A DNA stretch of 64,000 nt from Corynebacterium incognita. GTDB taxonomy: Bacteria; Actinomycetota; Actinomycetes; Mycobacteriales; Mycobacteriaceae. A program made the translations under genes and the position numbers. Below, piece after piece: positions 55,608-63,604 of the stretch. Position 1 is the first letter of the stretch; each line of letters starts with the position of its first letter. The DNA is taken from NCBI RefSeq assembly GCF_014217255.1, contig NZ_CP059404.1:1302001-1366000 (forward strand). The letters are read 5' to 3'. The notes beneath the pieces are model-generated. The model did no database searches and was not told where the DNA came from. It saw only the letters and a list, made by a program, of their open reading frames with translations.

Positions 55608-56603
55608 CTAGACCGTCAACACCAACGTGCCGGTGACGTCGCCGGAATCCAGGGCCGCGTGTGCCTTCGCGGCGTCGGCCAGCGGGAACGTGGCGTGGCG
55701 GTGGTGCTTGATGCGCCCGGACTCCAGCAGCGGCCACACGTTCTTCACGGTCTCGGCCACAATCGCCGCCTTGGCCTCGGTATCCCGCGCGCGCAGCGTG
55801 GTGCCCTGGAGGGTCAGGCGATTGGCCACCAGCGCGCCGAGGTTGATCTCTGCCTTGGTGCCGCCCTGCATGCCGATGATGACCATGTGGCCATCCTTCT
55901 TCAGCGACTTCATGTTCTGCTTCAGGTACTTCGCGCCGATGATGTCCAAGATGACGTCGCACTGGCCCTTGAGCTCCTCGGCGAAGTCCTGCTCCTTGTA
56001 GTTGATGAGCACGTCCGCGCCGTAACGCATGCAGGTCTCCAGCTTCTCCGCGCTGCCCGCCGTGACCGCCACCTTGGCTCCTAAGGACTTGGCCACCTGG
56101 ATGGCAAAGGTGCCGATGCCTCCGCCGCCGCCGTGGATGAGCACCGTCTGGTCGCGGCCCAGCCCGGCCTCCATGACCAGGTTGGACCACACGGTGCAGG
56201 CGACCTCGATGACCGAGGCGGCGTCGACAAGCGAATAACCCTTCGGGATGGGTAGCAGTTGGCCCTCCGGCACCGCGACGTACTCCGCATAACCGCCGCC
56301 GGCCAACAGGCACCCGACCTCCTCGCCGACCTCGCGCCCGGTGGTGCCCGCGTCCGCGATGGTGCCCGCGCACTCCAGGCCGATAATTTCCGACGCCCCC
56401 GCCGGCGGCGGGTAGTGCCCGCGCGCCTGCAGTAGGTCCGCCCGGTTCACGCCCGCGGCGGCGACCTTCACTAGCACCTCGCCGTCGGCAAGTTCCGGCA
56501 TGGCGACGTCCTCGAGCACCAGCGAGGCGGGATCCTCGGGGTCCTTCTGCACAATGGCCTTCATGGCCTTCATGGTCTGCGTGTTATCAGCTGTCTGAGT
56601 CAT
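55608..56603 (-). CDS. qor: NADPH:quinone oxidoreductase (zinc-less MDR)
   Basis: A 331-residue medium-chain dehydrogenase. GVNRADLLQARGHYPPPAGAS and the Rossmann motif HGGGGGIGTFAIQVAKSLG are typical of quinone oxidoreductases (PIG3/TP53I3-like); zinc-binding Cys residues are absent. ATG 56603 follows GGTGGATCCC. The upstream gap contains the promoter side of tRNA-Ser. Confidence 0.87.
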   Translation of the reverse strand: MTQTADNTQTMKAMKAIVQKDPEDPASLVLEDVAMPELADGEVLVKVAAAGVNRADLLQARGHYPPPAGASEIIGLECAGTIADAGTTGREVGEEVGCLLAGGGYAEYVAVPEGQLLPIPKGYSLVDAASVIEVACTVWSNLVMEAGLGRDQTVLIHGGGGGIGTFAIQVAKSLGAKVAVTAGSAEKLETCMRYGADVLINYKEQDFAEELKGQCDVILDIIGAKYLKQNMKSLKKDGHMVIIGMQGGTKAEINLGALVANRLTLQGTTLRARDTEAKAAIVAETVKNVWPLLESGRIKHHRHATFPLADAAKAHAALDSGDVTGTLVLTV

Positions 56604-56696
56604 GGGATCCACCCTATTGGAATCACAGACATTGGGGTGCGGTTTCCGTGCGGGCGCACGCATCCGGTAACCTAAGCCCGTGCGCACGCGCACGAT

Positions 56697-56784
56697 GGAG
56701 ACGTGGCAGAGCGGCCGAATGCACTGGTCTTGAAAACCAGCGTGGGGAAACTCACCGCGGGTTCAAATCCCGCCGTCTCCGCCA
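56697..56784 (+). tRNA. tRNA-Ser(UGA)
   Basis: Starts GGAGACG, pairs with CGTCTCC at the 3' end; the anticodon arm CTGGT-CTTGAAA-ACCAG gives anticodon TGA at 56731-56733; a long variable arm and the T-arm GGGTTCAAATCCC follow; the CCA is encoded at 56782-56784. The structure is complete, 88 nt. Confidence 0.95.
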
Positions 56785-56786
56785 TG

Positions 56787-57020
56787 TGATGAGTTGAGAC
56801 ATCGCCTACAGATGTTTCGGGACATCGCCCAGTCAGTGGGGGAAGTTGAGTTGGCGACCTTGCGGTGGGTGCATTGGTGGAACACCAAGCGCCTTCACGA
56901 AGCATTGGACTACGCCACACCGCAGGAAGTAGAAATCGAGTACCATCTCACCCAGCCCGTCAATACGGGGTAGTAAAAGAAGCGGAACTAAACCCAGGAC
57001 GCTTCATGTCGGCACCGGAG
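56787..57020 (+). mobile_element. IS3-family remnant next to tRNA-Ser
   Basis: Directly after the tRNA is an IS-like end segment (GAGACATCGCC and GGGACATCGCC, 56794-56830). From 56836 to TAG 56971-56973 is the C-terminus of an IS3-type transposase (VELATLRWVHWWNTKRLHEAL, then DYATPQEVE). The catalytic centre and the rest are missing, so it is dead. A further IS-type end AAACCCAGG at about 56991-57010 follows. 57021-57223 carries nothing else coding. Confidence 0.65.
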
Positions 57021-57146
57021 GGGTGAAGCTGCGACAGAGGAGATCACGCCTGTTCGGCGCATCAGGGTCAGCAACGGTGGTCCGCACTGTGGCGCGGCGG
57101 TATGTCAAGCTCCGGGTTTTTGAACTAGCTCCCGAGAGCTGAAATT

Positions 57147-57162
57147 CGATACTTTCGTATCA
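57147..57162 (+). promoter_or_regulatory. 16-bp motif CGATACTTTCGTATCA upstream of precursor A
   Basis: The motif includes GATAC-TTTC-GTATC (57148-57161), an inverted repeat. The same motif with one change lies upstream of the other precursor gene at 59558-59573 on the minus strand. It is 115 bp before the likely start of the gene at 57278. Confidence 0.55.
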
Positions 57163-57198
57163 CTTTTGCCTCTTGACGATCCCGCCGAGGTTCTAGTG

Positions 57199-57239
57199 GA
57201 TCTATATTTGATCTATATTATGTTTGAGGAAATTTCCTC
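57199..57239 (+). promoter_or_regulatory. Tandem GATCTATATT and GAGGAAATTTCCTC palindrome
   Basis: GATCTATATT occurs at 57199-57208 and 57210-57219 (11-bp period), and GAGGAAATTTCCTC at 57226-57239 is a perfect 14-bp palindrome. The TATATT hexamers could serve as -10 boxes. Together they look like the core promoter with an overlapping operator of the gene that follows. Confidence 0.5.
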
Positions 57240-57940
57240 ATCCTCCCCATAGATTCAGTGCCCTTGAAAGGAAACTCCTGGCAATCATCAAAAAGCTAGC
57301 AGCTACTTTAGTGGCAGCAACAACGTTGTCCGCGACAAGTGTTGCAGTAGCTGCTGCAACACCAGTTCAGAACGACACCGCCAACTGTGCGGAGGTACCT
57401 GATGCAAACGCTTCACAGAACGAAGATATTGCCCTGGCGTGCAAGATTGCGCAGCTAGACAATGATCGCTTCAGTACAACCAATAATGGCAAGAAGCTCG
57501 AATCAGATCTCACTGATGCCGAACTCAAAAGCGATTATAGTTTTAACGACGAGCAGGTGTCTGATTTCCGCGATATTCTCGCAGGAAAATATACGCCAAC
57601 TACCACTATAGAAAGCTCAACCGGCGTCCAGGGAATGGCGACGACCGCGAATGCTGGACCACGCTACTATATTTCTAACGAGGCACTCACCACCGGTGCG
57701 TTTGTAGCAGTAGCTACTGCTGCTGAAGCAGGCCCTTGTGCACTTGCTGCAGCATTCACCGCTGTTTCAGGAATGATGGGTGGCCCCGTGGGCACTGCAA
57801 TTTCCGGTGGTATTGCGCTACTCGGCATTGGGTTCTTTGTTGATCTCGCTGCCAAAATCATTGGAGCCTTGGTACAGGGCAAAGGTGTGGCACTCTACCC
57901 ACAATGGGCGTTCCCTCCATTGAAGTCCGCAATTGAGTAA
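57224..57940 (+). CDS. Secreted precursor A, bacteriocin-like
   Basis: The frame opens at TTG 57224, but CTG 57278 is a more likely start: GAAAGGA is 5 bases upstream and the signal peptide begins there (220 residues). From that start: signal peptide 1-28 (KK, hydrophobic, AVAAA), acidic middle 29-125 with two Cys, then a hydrophobic Gly/Ala-rich tail 130-200 (ISNEALTTGAFVAVATAA, GGIALLGIGFF), ending in KSAIE. This precursor layout fits a class of proteolytically processed bacteriocins. It is AT-rich compared with the chromosome and 11 bp upstream of a small membrane protein gene. The family is not recognised. Confidence 0.6.
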   Translation: MRKFPHPPHRFSALERKLLAIIKKLAATLVAATTLSATSVAVAAATPVQNDTANCAEVPDANASQNEDIALACKIAQLDNDRFSTTNNGKKLESDLTDAELKSDYSFNDEQVSDFRDILAGKYTPTTTIESSTGVQGMATTANAGPRYYISNEALTTGAFVAVATAAEAGPCALAAAFTAVSGMMGGPVGTAISGGIALLGIGFFVDLAAKIIGALVQGKGVALYPQWAFPPLKSAIE

Positions 57941-57951
57941 AAGGAAGGACA

Positions 57952-58317
57952 ATGGCCGATAAACAACTAATTCTGCGTCGTATAGTTCCCTTTGCAATAG
58001 GCGGTATGACTCTTGGCATGCATGCAAGTTACCGCACCGGACTGGCGGATACTGCCCCAAAGGTTTTTTGGTTATTTTTTGGTGTGCTTCTCATTGCAGC
58101 GTTAGTTCTGTGCTTCGCTTCGCGAAGGGTTAATCACGTCCATACAACAACTTCTCCCCCTAAGATTAAGTTTCCGGGATTCAGGGATGCGATAGTCGCG
58201 CTTTGTTTGTTTGGACTCGCGCTGATTGATACAAGCTACGCGTGGATTGTGATATACGTATTATCCATTGGTTGGATGCTGTTGGTCTATTTTGAACTTA
58301 AACCTTCCCAGCCTTAA
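57952..58317 (+). CDS. Small membrane protein B, possible immunity protein
   Basis: A 121-residue protein with four hydrophobic segments (about 10-24, 38-57, 78-95 and 97-115) and little soluble mass. ATG 57952 has GGAAGGACA upstream. It follows precursor A by 11 bp in the same direction, the usual place for an immunity gene. No motif known to me. Confidence 0.6.
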   Translation: MADKQLILRRIVPFAIGGMTLGMHASYRTGLADTAPKVFWLFFGVLLIAALVLCFASRRVNHVHTTTSPPKIKFPGFRDAIVALCLFGLALIDTSYAWIVIYVLSIGWMLLVYFELKPSQP

Positions 58318-58367
58318 ATGCCAGGGGCTGCATCAATTTCTGAAAAGCGATTCGTAGGCGGTCGTGG

Positions 58368-58532
58368 GCTGACTTGGCTGGCTTTGAGATTGCGACGTGT
58401 GGGTGGGGCTCGTGGAAGAACACGCAAAGTCTTTACCAGGTGCTGGACGACCGTACGCCGGTTACGCTTGAGGGCGTGTTTTTGACCGGTAGTCCGGGCC
58501 GCGAGTTAGTGGAAATCAAGGCACATGCCTAG
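58368..58532 (+). pseudogene. C-terminal gene fragment of unknown origin
   Basis: An open stretch ends at TAG 58530-58532 and reads as a C-terminus: DLAGFEIATCGWGSWKNTQS, then VLDDRTPVTLEG and GRELVEIKAHA. It has no start codon with a ribosome binding site and no upstream half here, so it is a remnant. I do not know its parent family. Confidence 0.4.
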
Positions 58533-58610
58533 GAACAAAACCCGGGGCACTTCAATACGATCGAAGCCCAAGCGGCTTAAACGCCGCCCTCCACAAACCC
58601 AGGGCGATTC
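58533..58610 (+). mobile_element. IS-type end remnant
   Basis: AAACCCAGGGCGATTCAT lies at about 58595-58612 and resembles AAACCCAGGACGCTTCAT near 56991-57008, so the two are probably ends of related elements. No transposase is present here. Confidence 0.45.
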
Positions 58611-58663
58611 ATCATAATGCGAATGCTTGCATCGCATCTTGATTTTAATTCTGGCCCTTGGAG

Positions 58664-58855
58664 CTAGGACCATCCCCGAGGAAGGTTATACAGAATTCGA
58701 CGGGCTGCTTGCCGCCCAGATTCTGTCAGTGCTACACCTGCGATAAGCCCAGCGATTCCGGCAAAGAACACGGCAGGGAACCAGGCCATATCAGTGGAGA
58801 AATGAAATATGCCAAGTGTCACTAAAAATCCGCAAAGAGTCACCGCTAAGCGCAT
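58664..58855 (-). CDS. Small membrane protein C, possible immunity protein
   Basis: A 63-residue protein with two hydrophobic helices (about 3-18 and 24-45) and a short basic tail (RQAARRILYN). It starts 3 bases after the stop of the gene for precursor D, so translation is probably coupled. Its size and place resemble bacteriocin immunity proteins. Confidence 0.55.
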   Translation of the reverse strand: MRLAVTLCGFLVTLGIFHFSTDMAWFPAVFFAGIAGLIAGVALTESGRQAARRILYNLPRGWS

Positions 58856-58858
58856 GTT

Positions 58859-59437
58859 TTACCACCCCATGTAGGTGGCAAGGCCACCACCCGCACCGGC
58901 AATACAGCTGATCGCAAGTCCTGGTCCAATTTTCTTAGCGAGGAACTTTACTAAGGCCCAATAGGAAACCCTCTTCTCTAGAATAGACAGGATGGTGTCG
59001 TAACCAATGACGCCACCAGCGCAACCAGCAATGGTTGCGGCAGCTGCGCTAAGAACTCCCTTATCTTGCTGTTCCTCTGCCGCCCTAGTCTGGATTGATT
59101 CTGAATTAAGCTCAGCATCCATCGTCTTTGCTGGAGACAAGATTGTTTCCTGACCATTAGAGTCAATGGCTACAGCGTCACCATTATCGTTGAACCCGTA
59201 CTCAACTGTTCCTGCAGGCAAGGGGGAACCACCTGCGGACTCGATATCTTCATTGATTTGTTTGACGTCATCTTCCGAAACAGTCTCTCGTTCTGCACCG
59301 GAAGTTGTGGGAACTTGGTAAGTCTCGACGCATTCCTTCTCCTGTGCGGCAGGAGCTGCTCCGGCCGTCGCAACAGGGAATGCGACGAGAGCCGTAGAAG
59401 CAGCTAGAGGGAATACTAGAGTTTTCTTCAAACGCAT
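58859..59437 (-). CDS. Secreted precursor D, bacteriocin-like
   Basis: A 192-residue protein. A signal peptide 1-28 (RLKK, hydrophobic, TAGA) is followed by an acidic middle (29-126, Glu/Asp-rich) and a hydrophobic Gly/Ala-rich tail 127-192 containing two Cys (about 139 and 178), two basic patches (EKR, FLAKK) and the end GGLATYMGW. The layout matches precursor A although the sequences are different. ATG 59437 follows GAAAGG with a 9-base spacer. Membrane-active, processed peptide is inference. Confidence 0.62.
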   Translation of the reverse strand: MRLKKTLVFPLAASTALVAFPVATAGAAPAAQEKECVETYQVPTTSGAERETVSEDDVKQINEDIESAGGSPLPAGTVEYGFNDNGDAVAIDSNGQETILSPAKTMDAELNSESIQTRAAEEQQDKGVLSAAAATIAGCAGGVIGYDTILSILEKRVSYWALVKFLAKKIGPGLAISCIAGAGGGLATYMGW

Positions 59438-59557
59438 AAAGGGATACCTTTCGGACAATAGAGCCAGGAGCAAGACAGCAGCTTTCAGGCTGCCCGTCAC
59501 CAAGTCTGATGGAAAGATTGCGTCTCTTCAATGTTCTTATTCCGCCAGGAAGGATAT

Positions 59558-59573
59558 TGACACGAAAGTATCG
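59558..59573 (-). promoter_or_regulatory. 16-bp motif CGATACTTTCGTGTCA upstream of precursor D
   Basis: On the minus strand this differs in one base from the motif at 57147-57162. Distance to the ATG of precursor D is 120 bp, against 115 bp to the CTG of precursor A. Confidence 0.55.
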
Positions 59574-59679
59574 TCCTGTAAAGGCCATGGATGTGGAGGC
59601 GCCGAATCGATCCTTGATTGTCGGTCCACATGTCTTGAGTGGTGGCCATTGGCCCCCGTCGGCAAGTGGGGAAAATGGT

Positions 59680-59960
59680 CAACCGATAAAGAATTTTCGA
59701 AGCACACCCCACGCAGATCGTTGAGAGGCTCGAGAAGGCCAAGAAACTAAAGGAAGCCGGCTCGACCCAAGCCCAGATCCTCACCGAATCAGGTATCGGT
59801 GAAGCGACCTTGAATCGCTGGCAAAGCACCTACGGCTATATGAGCCGCTCCGAAGCTCGATAACTCAAGCGCTTGCGCGAAGAAAAGACCAGTTCAAACA
59901 ACTGCTTGGCCAGGTCGAACCTGAGAAGAAAGCGTTCTGGGCACCTCGGGGAGTGCATCC
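59680..59960 (+). pseudogene. IS3-family OrfA remnant
   Basis: QIVERLEKAKKLKEAG, then ILTESGIGEATLNRWQSTYG and LKRLREEKT are recognisable IS3 OrfA (HTH) motifs. At least two frameshifts and an in-frame TAA (about 59861) destroy the frame. It marks the right end of the accessory island, shortly before moeZ. 59438-59679 otherwise holds only the precursor D promoter region. Confidence 0.6.
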
Positions 59961-59972
59961 AGCCAGGAATGC

Positions 59973-61085
59973 TCAGGTCCCTTGGGCGTCCAGCCAGGCG
60001 TCGATGCCGCCGGCCAGGGATACGGTGCCGGTGACGCCGAGGGTGTCGAGCTTGTCGACGGCGCGCGCCGAGCGCACCCCGCCCGCACACTGCATGACCA
60101 CCGGGCGGCCCTGAGCAAGGGCCTCGGGGATCTCGGGCGGGTATTCGTCGTGGTCGACGATGCGCCCGAGGGGGAAAAGCAGCGCCCCGGGGATGGAGAA
60201 CTGGTAGTGCTCGTGGGGCTCGCGCACGTCGATGACCAGAGCCCCCTCCGGGATGGTGGTCACCTCCGGGATACTCGCGTCGTGAGTGGTGACGCTGGTC
60301 GCCGCCGGTTCCTCAAACGTCGCGGCCGCGATCGGGCCTTCCTCTATCACGCGCCGCACCGTGCCAGCCGCGGCCTGCAGCGGGATGTACTCCCACGTGC
60401 CGTCAAGCGCGGAGTAGTAGGCCAGCCGCCCAATGAGCGGCGTGCCCACGTCGGTGATCAGCTTCATGGCCTCTAGCGCCATGGCGGAGCCGACCACGCC
60501 AACCACCGGGCCCAGCACGCCCGCCTGCGAGCAGCTAGGCACGCTGCCCGCCGGGGGCGGGGTGGGGAAGAGGTCCTCGTAGATGGGGCCATTATCGGCG
60601 TGGAAGACGGTAAGCTGCGCGTCAAAGCCCAGGATGGACGCCCACACGTGCGGGATATTGAGGTGCGCGCACGCCCACGACGCCAGGTAGCGGGTGCCAA
60701 AGTTATCCGAGCCGTCCAACACCACGTCCGCGTCGGCGAGGATGTCGCGGGCGTTAGCGCCGGTCAGCCGGGCTCCCACCACGGCGACGTCGATAAGCGG
60801 GTTGAGCGCCAACATCGCCGCCCGCGCCGAGTCCGCTTTCGCCGTGCCCACGCCGTCCGTGGTGTGGATGACCTGGCGGTGCAGGTTAGACACGGAGACC
60901 ACGTCGTCGTCGATGATGGTCACCGTGCCCACGCCCGCGCCGGCTAGATACAGCAGCGCCGGGGAACCCAGCCCACCCGCGCCGATGACCGCCACGTGCG
61001 CTTCCTTGAGCTTGTTCTGCGCCACCGGGCCAAAGCCGGCGAGGGAGAGTTGGCGCCGGTAGCGCGAGGTTTCCTGTGGATCCAT
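59973..61085 (-). CDS. moeZ: Adenylyltransferase/sulfurtransferase MoeZ (MoeB-rhodanese)
   Basis: A 370-residue two-domain protein that adenylates and then sulfurates MoaD-type carriers. The N-terminal E1-like domain has GAGGLGSPALLYLAGAG, SVSNLHRQ and CSQAGVLGP. The C-terminal rhodanese domain has DVREPHEHYQFSIPGA and the active Cys in QCAGGVRSARA. Its ATG overlaps the moaE stop (TGATG). Confidence 0.9.
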   Translation of the reverse strand: MDPQETSRYRRQLSLAGFGPVAQNKLKEAHVAVIGAGGLGSPALLYLAGAGVGTVTIIDDDVVSVSNLHRQVIHTTDGVGTAKADSARAAMLALNPLIDVAVVGARLTGANARDILADADVVLDGSDNFGTRYLASWACAHLNIPHVWASILGFDAQLTVFHADNGPIYEDLFPTPPPAGSVPSCSQAGVLGPVVGVVGSAMALEAMKLITDVGTPLIGRLAYYSALDGTWEYIPLQAAAGTVRRVIEEGPIAAATFEEPAATSVTTHDASIPEVTTIPEGALVIDVREPHEHYQFSIPGALLFPLGRIVDHDEYPPEIPEALAQGRPVVMQCAGGVRSARAVDKLDTLGVTGTVSLAGGIDAWLDAQGT

Positions 61086-61579
61086 CACTCGAGCCCCACC
61101 CACTGCGCGGAGCCGTCCGCGCGCGTTTGTTCCTTCCAGATGGGCACCTCCGCCTTGACGCGGTCCGCCAGCTCGCTGGCCGCCTCGAAGGCCTCACGGC
61201 GGTGCGCGGCGGCGGCCATCACGACGAACGCGGACTCGCCAATACGCAGCAGCCCCGTGCGGTGCGCGCACCACAGCCGCACCTTCGGGTGCGCGGCCAG
61301 CACGCTGGTGGCCACCTTCTTGATTTCCTCGTCCGCACTCGGGTGCGCGGTGTAGTCCAAGTCCAGCACGCGGGCCCCGCCGTCGTGGTCGCGGACGATG
61401 CCGTCGAAGACCACGAGAGCGCCCATCGCGTCGGTGACCACCTGTTCGCGAGCATTATCCACGAGTGACTCCAGGGGTGCGGTGGTCATCAGGGCGTCGA
61501 GAAGCACGCCCGTCTGCTCCGCGACGTAAGCAGGATCGGTGGCTGCGGAGCCGCAGGAATGGTGCTCTTTAGTGCTCAT
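61085..61579 (-). CDS. moaE: Molybdopterin synthase catalytic subunit MoaE
   Basis: A 164-residue large subunit that transfers sulfur from MoaD to precursor Z. GALVVFDGIVRDHDGG, HRTGLLRIGESAFVV and KAEVPIWKEQ, which holds the catalytic Lys, are present. The N-terminus is slightly longer than usual and Cys/His-containing. ATG 61579 lies inside the end of the mog gene (11-bp overlap). Confidence 0.92.
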   Translation of the reverse strand: MSTKEHHSCGSAATDPAYVAEQTGVLLDALMTTAPLESLVDNAREQVVTDAMGALVVFDGIVRDHDGGARVLDLDYTAHPSADEEIKKVATSVLAAHPKVRLWCAHRTGLLRIGESAFVVMAAAAHRREAFEAASELADRVKAEVPIWKEQTRADGSAQWVGLE

Positions 61580-62042
61580 GGACTCCCTCCAGCATGTCAA
61601 TGATCGGAACCAGCAGCGGCTTGAGTACCGCGCAACCGTCCTTGACCCCGCCGGTGGAACCGGGCAGCGTCATGGCGAAAGTCTTGTCCGTCACGCCCGC
61701 CACCGCGCGCGAGACCACCGCGGTCGCGATATTCTCCGCACCGACGCGCCAGAACTCCTGCACGATGCCCGGCAACTGCCGCTCCAGGTGCGGGGTCACG
61801 GCCTCCACCGTGCGATCGTCAGCGGTGATCCCCGTGCCGCCGGAAGTCAAGATCACGTGCGGGGCCTGCGCAAAGGCCTCGTCCACCGCGGCCTTAATGT
61901 CTGCATCCGGCACCACAATCGGGTCCGGGGTGTCAAAGCCCAAGCCCTGCAGAAACTCCACGGCGATAGGGCCCGAACGGTCCTCATAAATGCCTGCCGA
62001 CGCCCGCGTGGACGCCACGATCACCAATCCGGTGCGCTTCAT
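61569..62042 (-). CDS. mog: Molybdopterin adenylyltransferase (Mog/MoaB family)
   Basis: A 157-residue protein that activates molybdopterin with ATP. The signature LTSGGTGITADDRTVEA and the C-terminal MTLPGSTGGVKDG match MoaB/Mog. It is 18 bp downstream of moeA. Confidence 0.88.
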   Translation of the reverse strand: MKRTGLVIVASTRASAGIYEDRSGPIAVEFLQGLGFDTPDPIVVPDADIKAAVDEAFAQAPHVILTSGGTGITADDRTVEAVTPHLERQLPGIVQEFWRVGAENIATAVVSRAVAGVTDKTFAMTLPGSTGGVKDGCAVLKPLLVPIIDMLEGVHEH

Positions 62043-62060
62043 GGCTGTAGCCTTTCTTTC

Positions 62061-63236
62061 TTACAGGGGATACACGTCGATGGCCTCGCCCGCGGCCAGG
62101 CGTGCCCCGGCCGGGATGCGCAGCAGCGCGGTGGCCTCCGCGGCCTGGGCCAACAGGTGCGAGCCCGCGCCACCGGTCGGCGACGCGGTGACGCGGCCGT
62201 CCAGATAACGCAGCGTGCCGCGCAAGAACTGGTCCCGGTTGTCCAGGCCCACCATCTCGCGGTCCACCTGCGCCGACTCCGGCCCCGTGGGCACCGTGCC
62301 CAGCAGCGGCGCGACAAATAGCCGGAAGCTCACCAGTGTGGACACCGGGTTGCCCGGCACACAGATGACTGGGGTGCCTTGGAACGCGGCGATGCCCTGC
62401 GGCCCGCCCGGTTGTTGATCCACGTGGCCGAACCAGCCGTTAGCCTCCAGCACTTGGCGCACCACCTCGAACTTGCCATGGGAGATGCCGCCGGAGGTCA
62501 CGATGGCGTCCGGGGCGTGCTCCGCCACGGCGTCCTCAAGATCCTTGCGCAGGGCCTCTGGCTCGTCGTTGGTGCGTAGCGACGCCACGACCTCCATCCC
62601 ATACGCCCGCGCCTGCGCACGCAGCATGGGCCCGTTGGAGTCCGGGATGCTCGCGGCGCCGGGCTCGCCGATCTCTTTGCCGCCGGTGCAGATCACCAGC
62701 CGTGCCGGGGCGAAGCAGGTGACCTCCTCGATGCCCTGGCTGGCCAGCGTGCCAATGGCGGCCGGGGTGAGCACCGTGCCCTTATCCAAGAGTAGCTCGC
62801 CGGCGGTGATGTCCGAGCCCGCGCGGCGGACGAACTGGCCCGGGTCCGCGGGCGGGACGCTCACGGTCTCGCCCACCACGGTGAACTCCGGCGGGTCGCA
62901 GGCCTCCACCGGCACCACGGCTACGGTGCCTTCCGGCAGTCGCGCGCCGGTCATGATTGGCACGATCGTGCCCTTAATGCCGTTGGGGTAGTAGTCCTGC
63001 GGGTCCGTGCCCGCGGCCAGCGTCGCGCCGGTCAGGTGAAAACCGGGGTTGTCCAGGTGCTCCTGGCCGAGGGCGTAGCCGTCCATCTGCGAGTTATCGA
63101 AGCGCGGCGAATCGAACGCCGCCGTGACGGGCTCGGCGAGGGTCCGCCCCAGGGCGTCGGCAAGCGGGGTGAGCTCGGTGCGGCGCTCGCCCAGGGTGGC
63201 GGCGATGGCGGCGACGTGGTCCTCGGGGGTGCGCAT
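62061..63236 (-). CDS. moeA: Molybdopterin molybdotransferase MoeA
   Basis: A 391-residue enzyme that inserts molybdate into adenylated molybdopterin. The motifs DNSQMDGYALG, PIMTGARLPEG, the MoCF domain VTSGGISHGKFE and GTPVICVPGNPVSTLVSF are complete. ATG 63236 has AAGGAG 9 bases upstream. It is the first gene of the moeA-mog-moaE-moeZ unit. Confidence 0.93.
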   Translation of the reverse strand: MRTPEDHVAAIAATLGERRTELTPLADALGRTLAEPVTAAFDSPRFDNSQMDGYALGQEHLDNPGFHLTGATLAAGTDPQDYYPNGIKGTIVPIMTGARLPEGTVAVVPVEACDPPEFTVVGETVSVPPADPGQFVRRAGSDITAGELLLDKGTVLTPAAIGTLASQGIEEVTCFAPARLVICTGGKEIGEPGAASIPDSNGPMLRAQARAYGMEVVASLRTNDEPEALRKDLEDAVAEHAPDAIVTSGGISHGKFEVVRQVLEANGWFGHVDQQPGGPQGIAAFQGTPVICVPGNPVSTLVSFRLFVAPLLGTVPTGPESAQVDREMVGLDNRDQFLRGTLRYLDGRVTASPTGGAGSHLLAQAAEATALLRIPAGARLAAGEAIDVYPL

Positions 63237-63325
63237 CAGCGAAGGCTCCTTAAGTTGGGGCGGAATGCACATCAGTCTACCTCGCCGAAATTGCCTGGGA
63301 ATTACCGTGTCAATCAATCGGACAA

Positions 63326-63331
63326 TATAGT
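63326..63331 (+). promoter_or_regulatory. Leaderless -10 box (TATAGT) for moaD
   Basis: TATAGT lies 6 bases before ATG 63338. TTACCG 18 bases further upstream is a possible -35. Confidence 0.55.
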
Positions 63332-63337
63332 GAAGGC

Positions 63338-63604
63338 ATGTTGGACATCCACTACTTCGCCGCCGCCCGCGCCGCCGCCGGGGTAGCCAGCGAGCGTGTC
63401 GACGCCCCCGCCACCCTCGCCGAGCTCATGGATGCGCTCGCCGGGGCGCACACCGGCACCACCGACGCCGGGATGAGCCTGGCGGAAATCTTCCCGCGCT
63501 GCTCGTTCCTCATTGACGGCACCACCACTACCGCCGACCCGGCCGACGTGTCGCTGGCCGGGGTCAGCCGAGTGGACGTGCTGCCGCCGTTCGCCGGGGG
63601 CTAG
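63338..63604 (+). CDS. moaD: Molybdopterin synthase sulfur carrier subunit MoaD
   Basis: An 88-residue ubiquitin-like protein ending in the Gly-Gly needed for thiocarboxylation (PPFAGG). It pairs with MoaE. It is divergent from moeA, 101 bp apart, and its stop overlaps the aminotransferase stop. Confidence 0.88.
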   Translation: MLDIHYFAAARAAAGVASERVDAPATLAELMDALAGAHTGTTDAGMSLAEIFPRCSFLIDGTTTTADPADVSLAGVSRVDVLPPFAGG

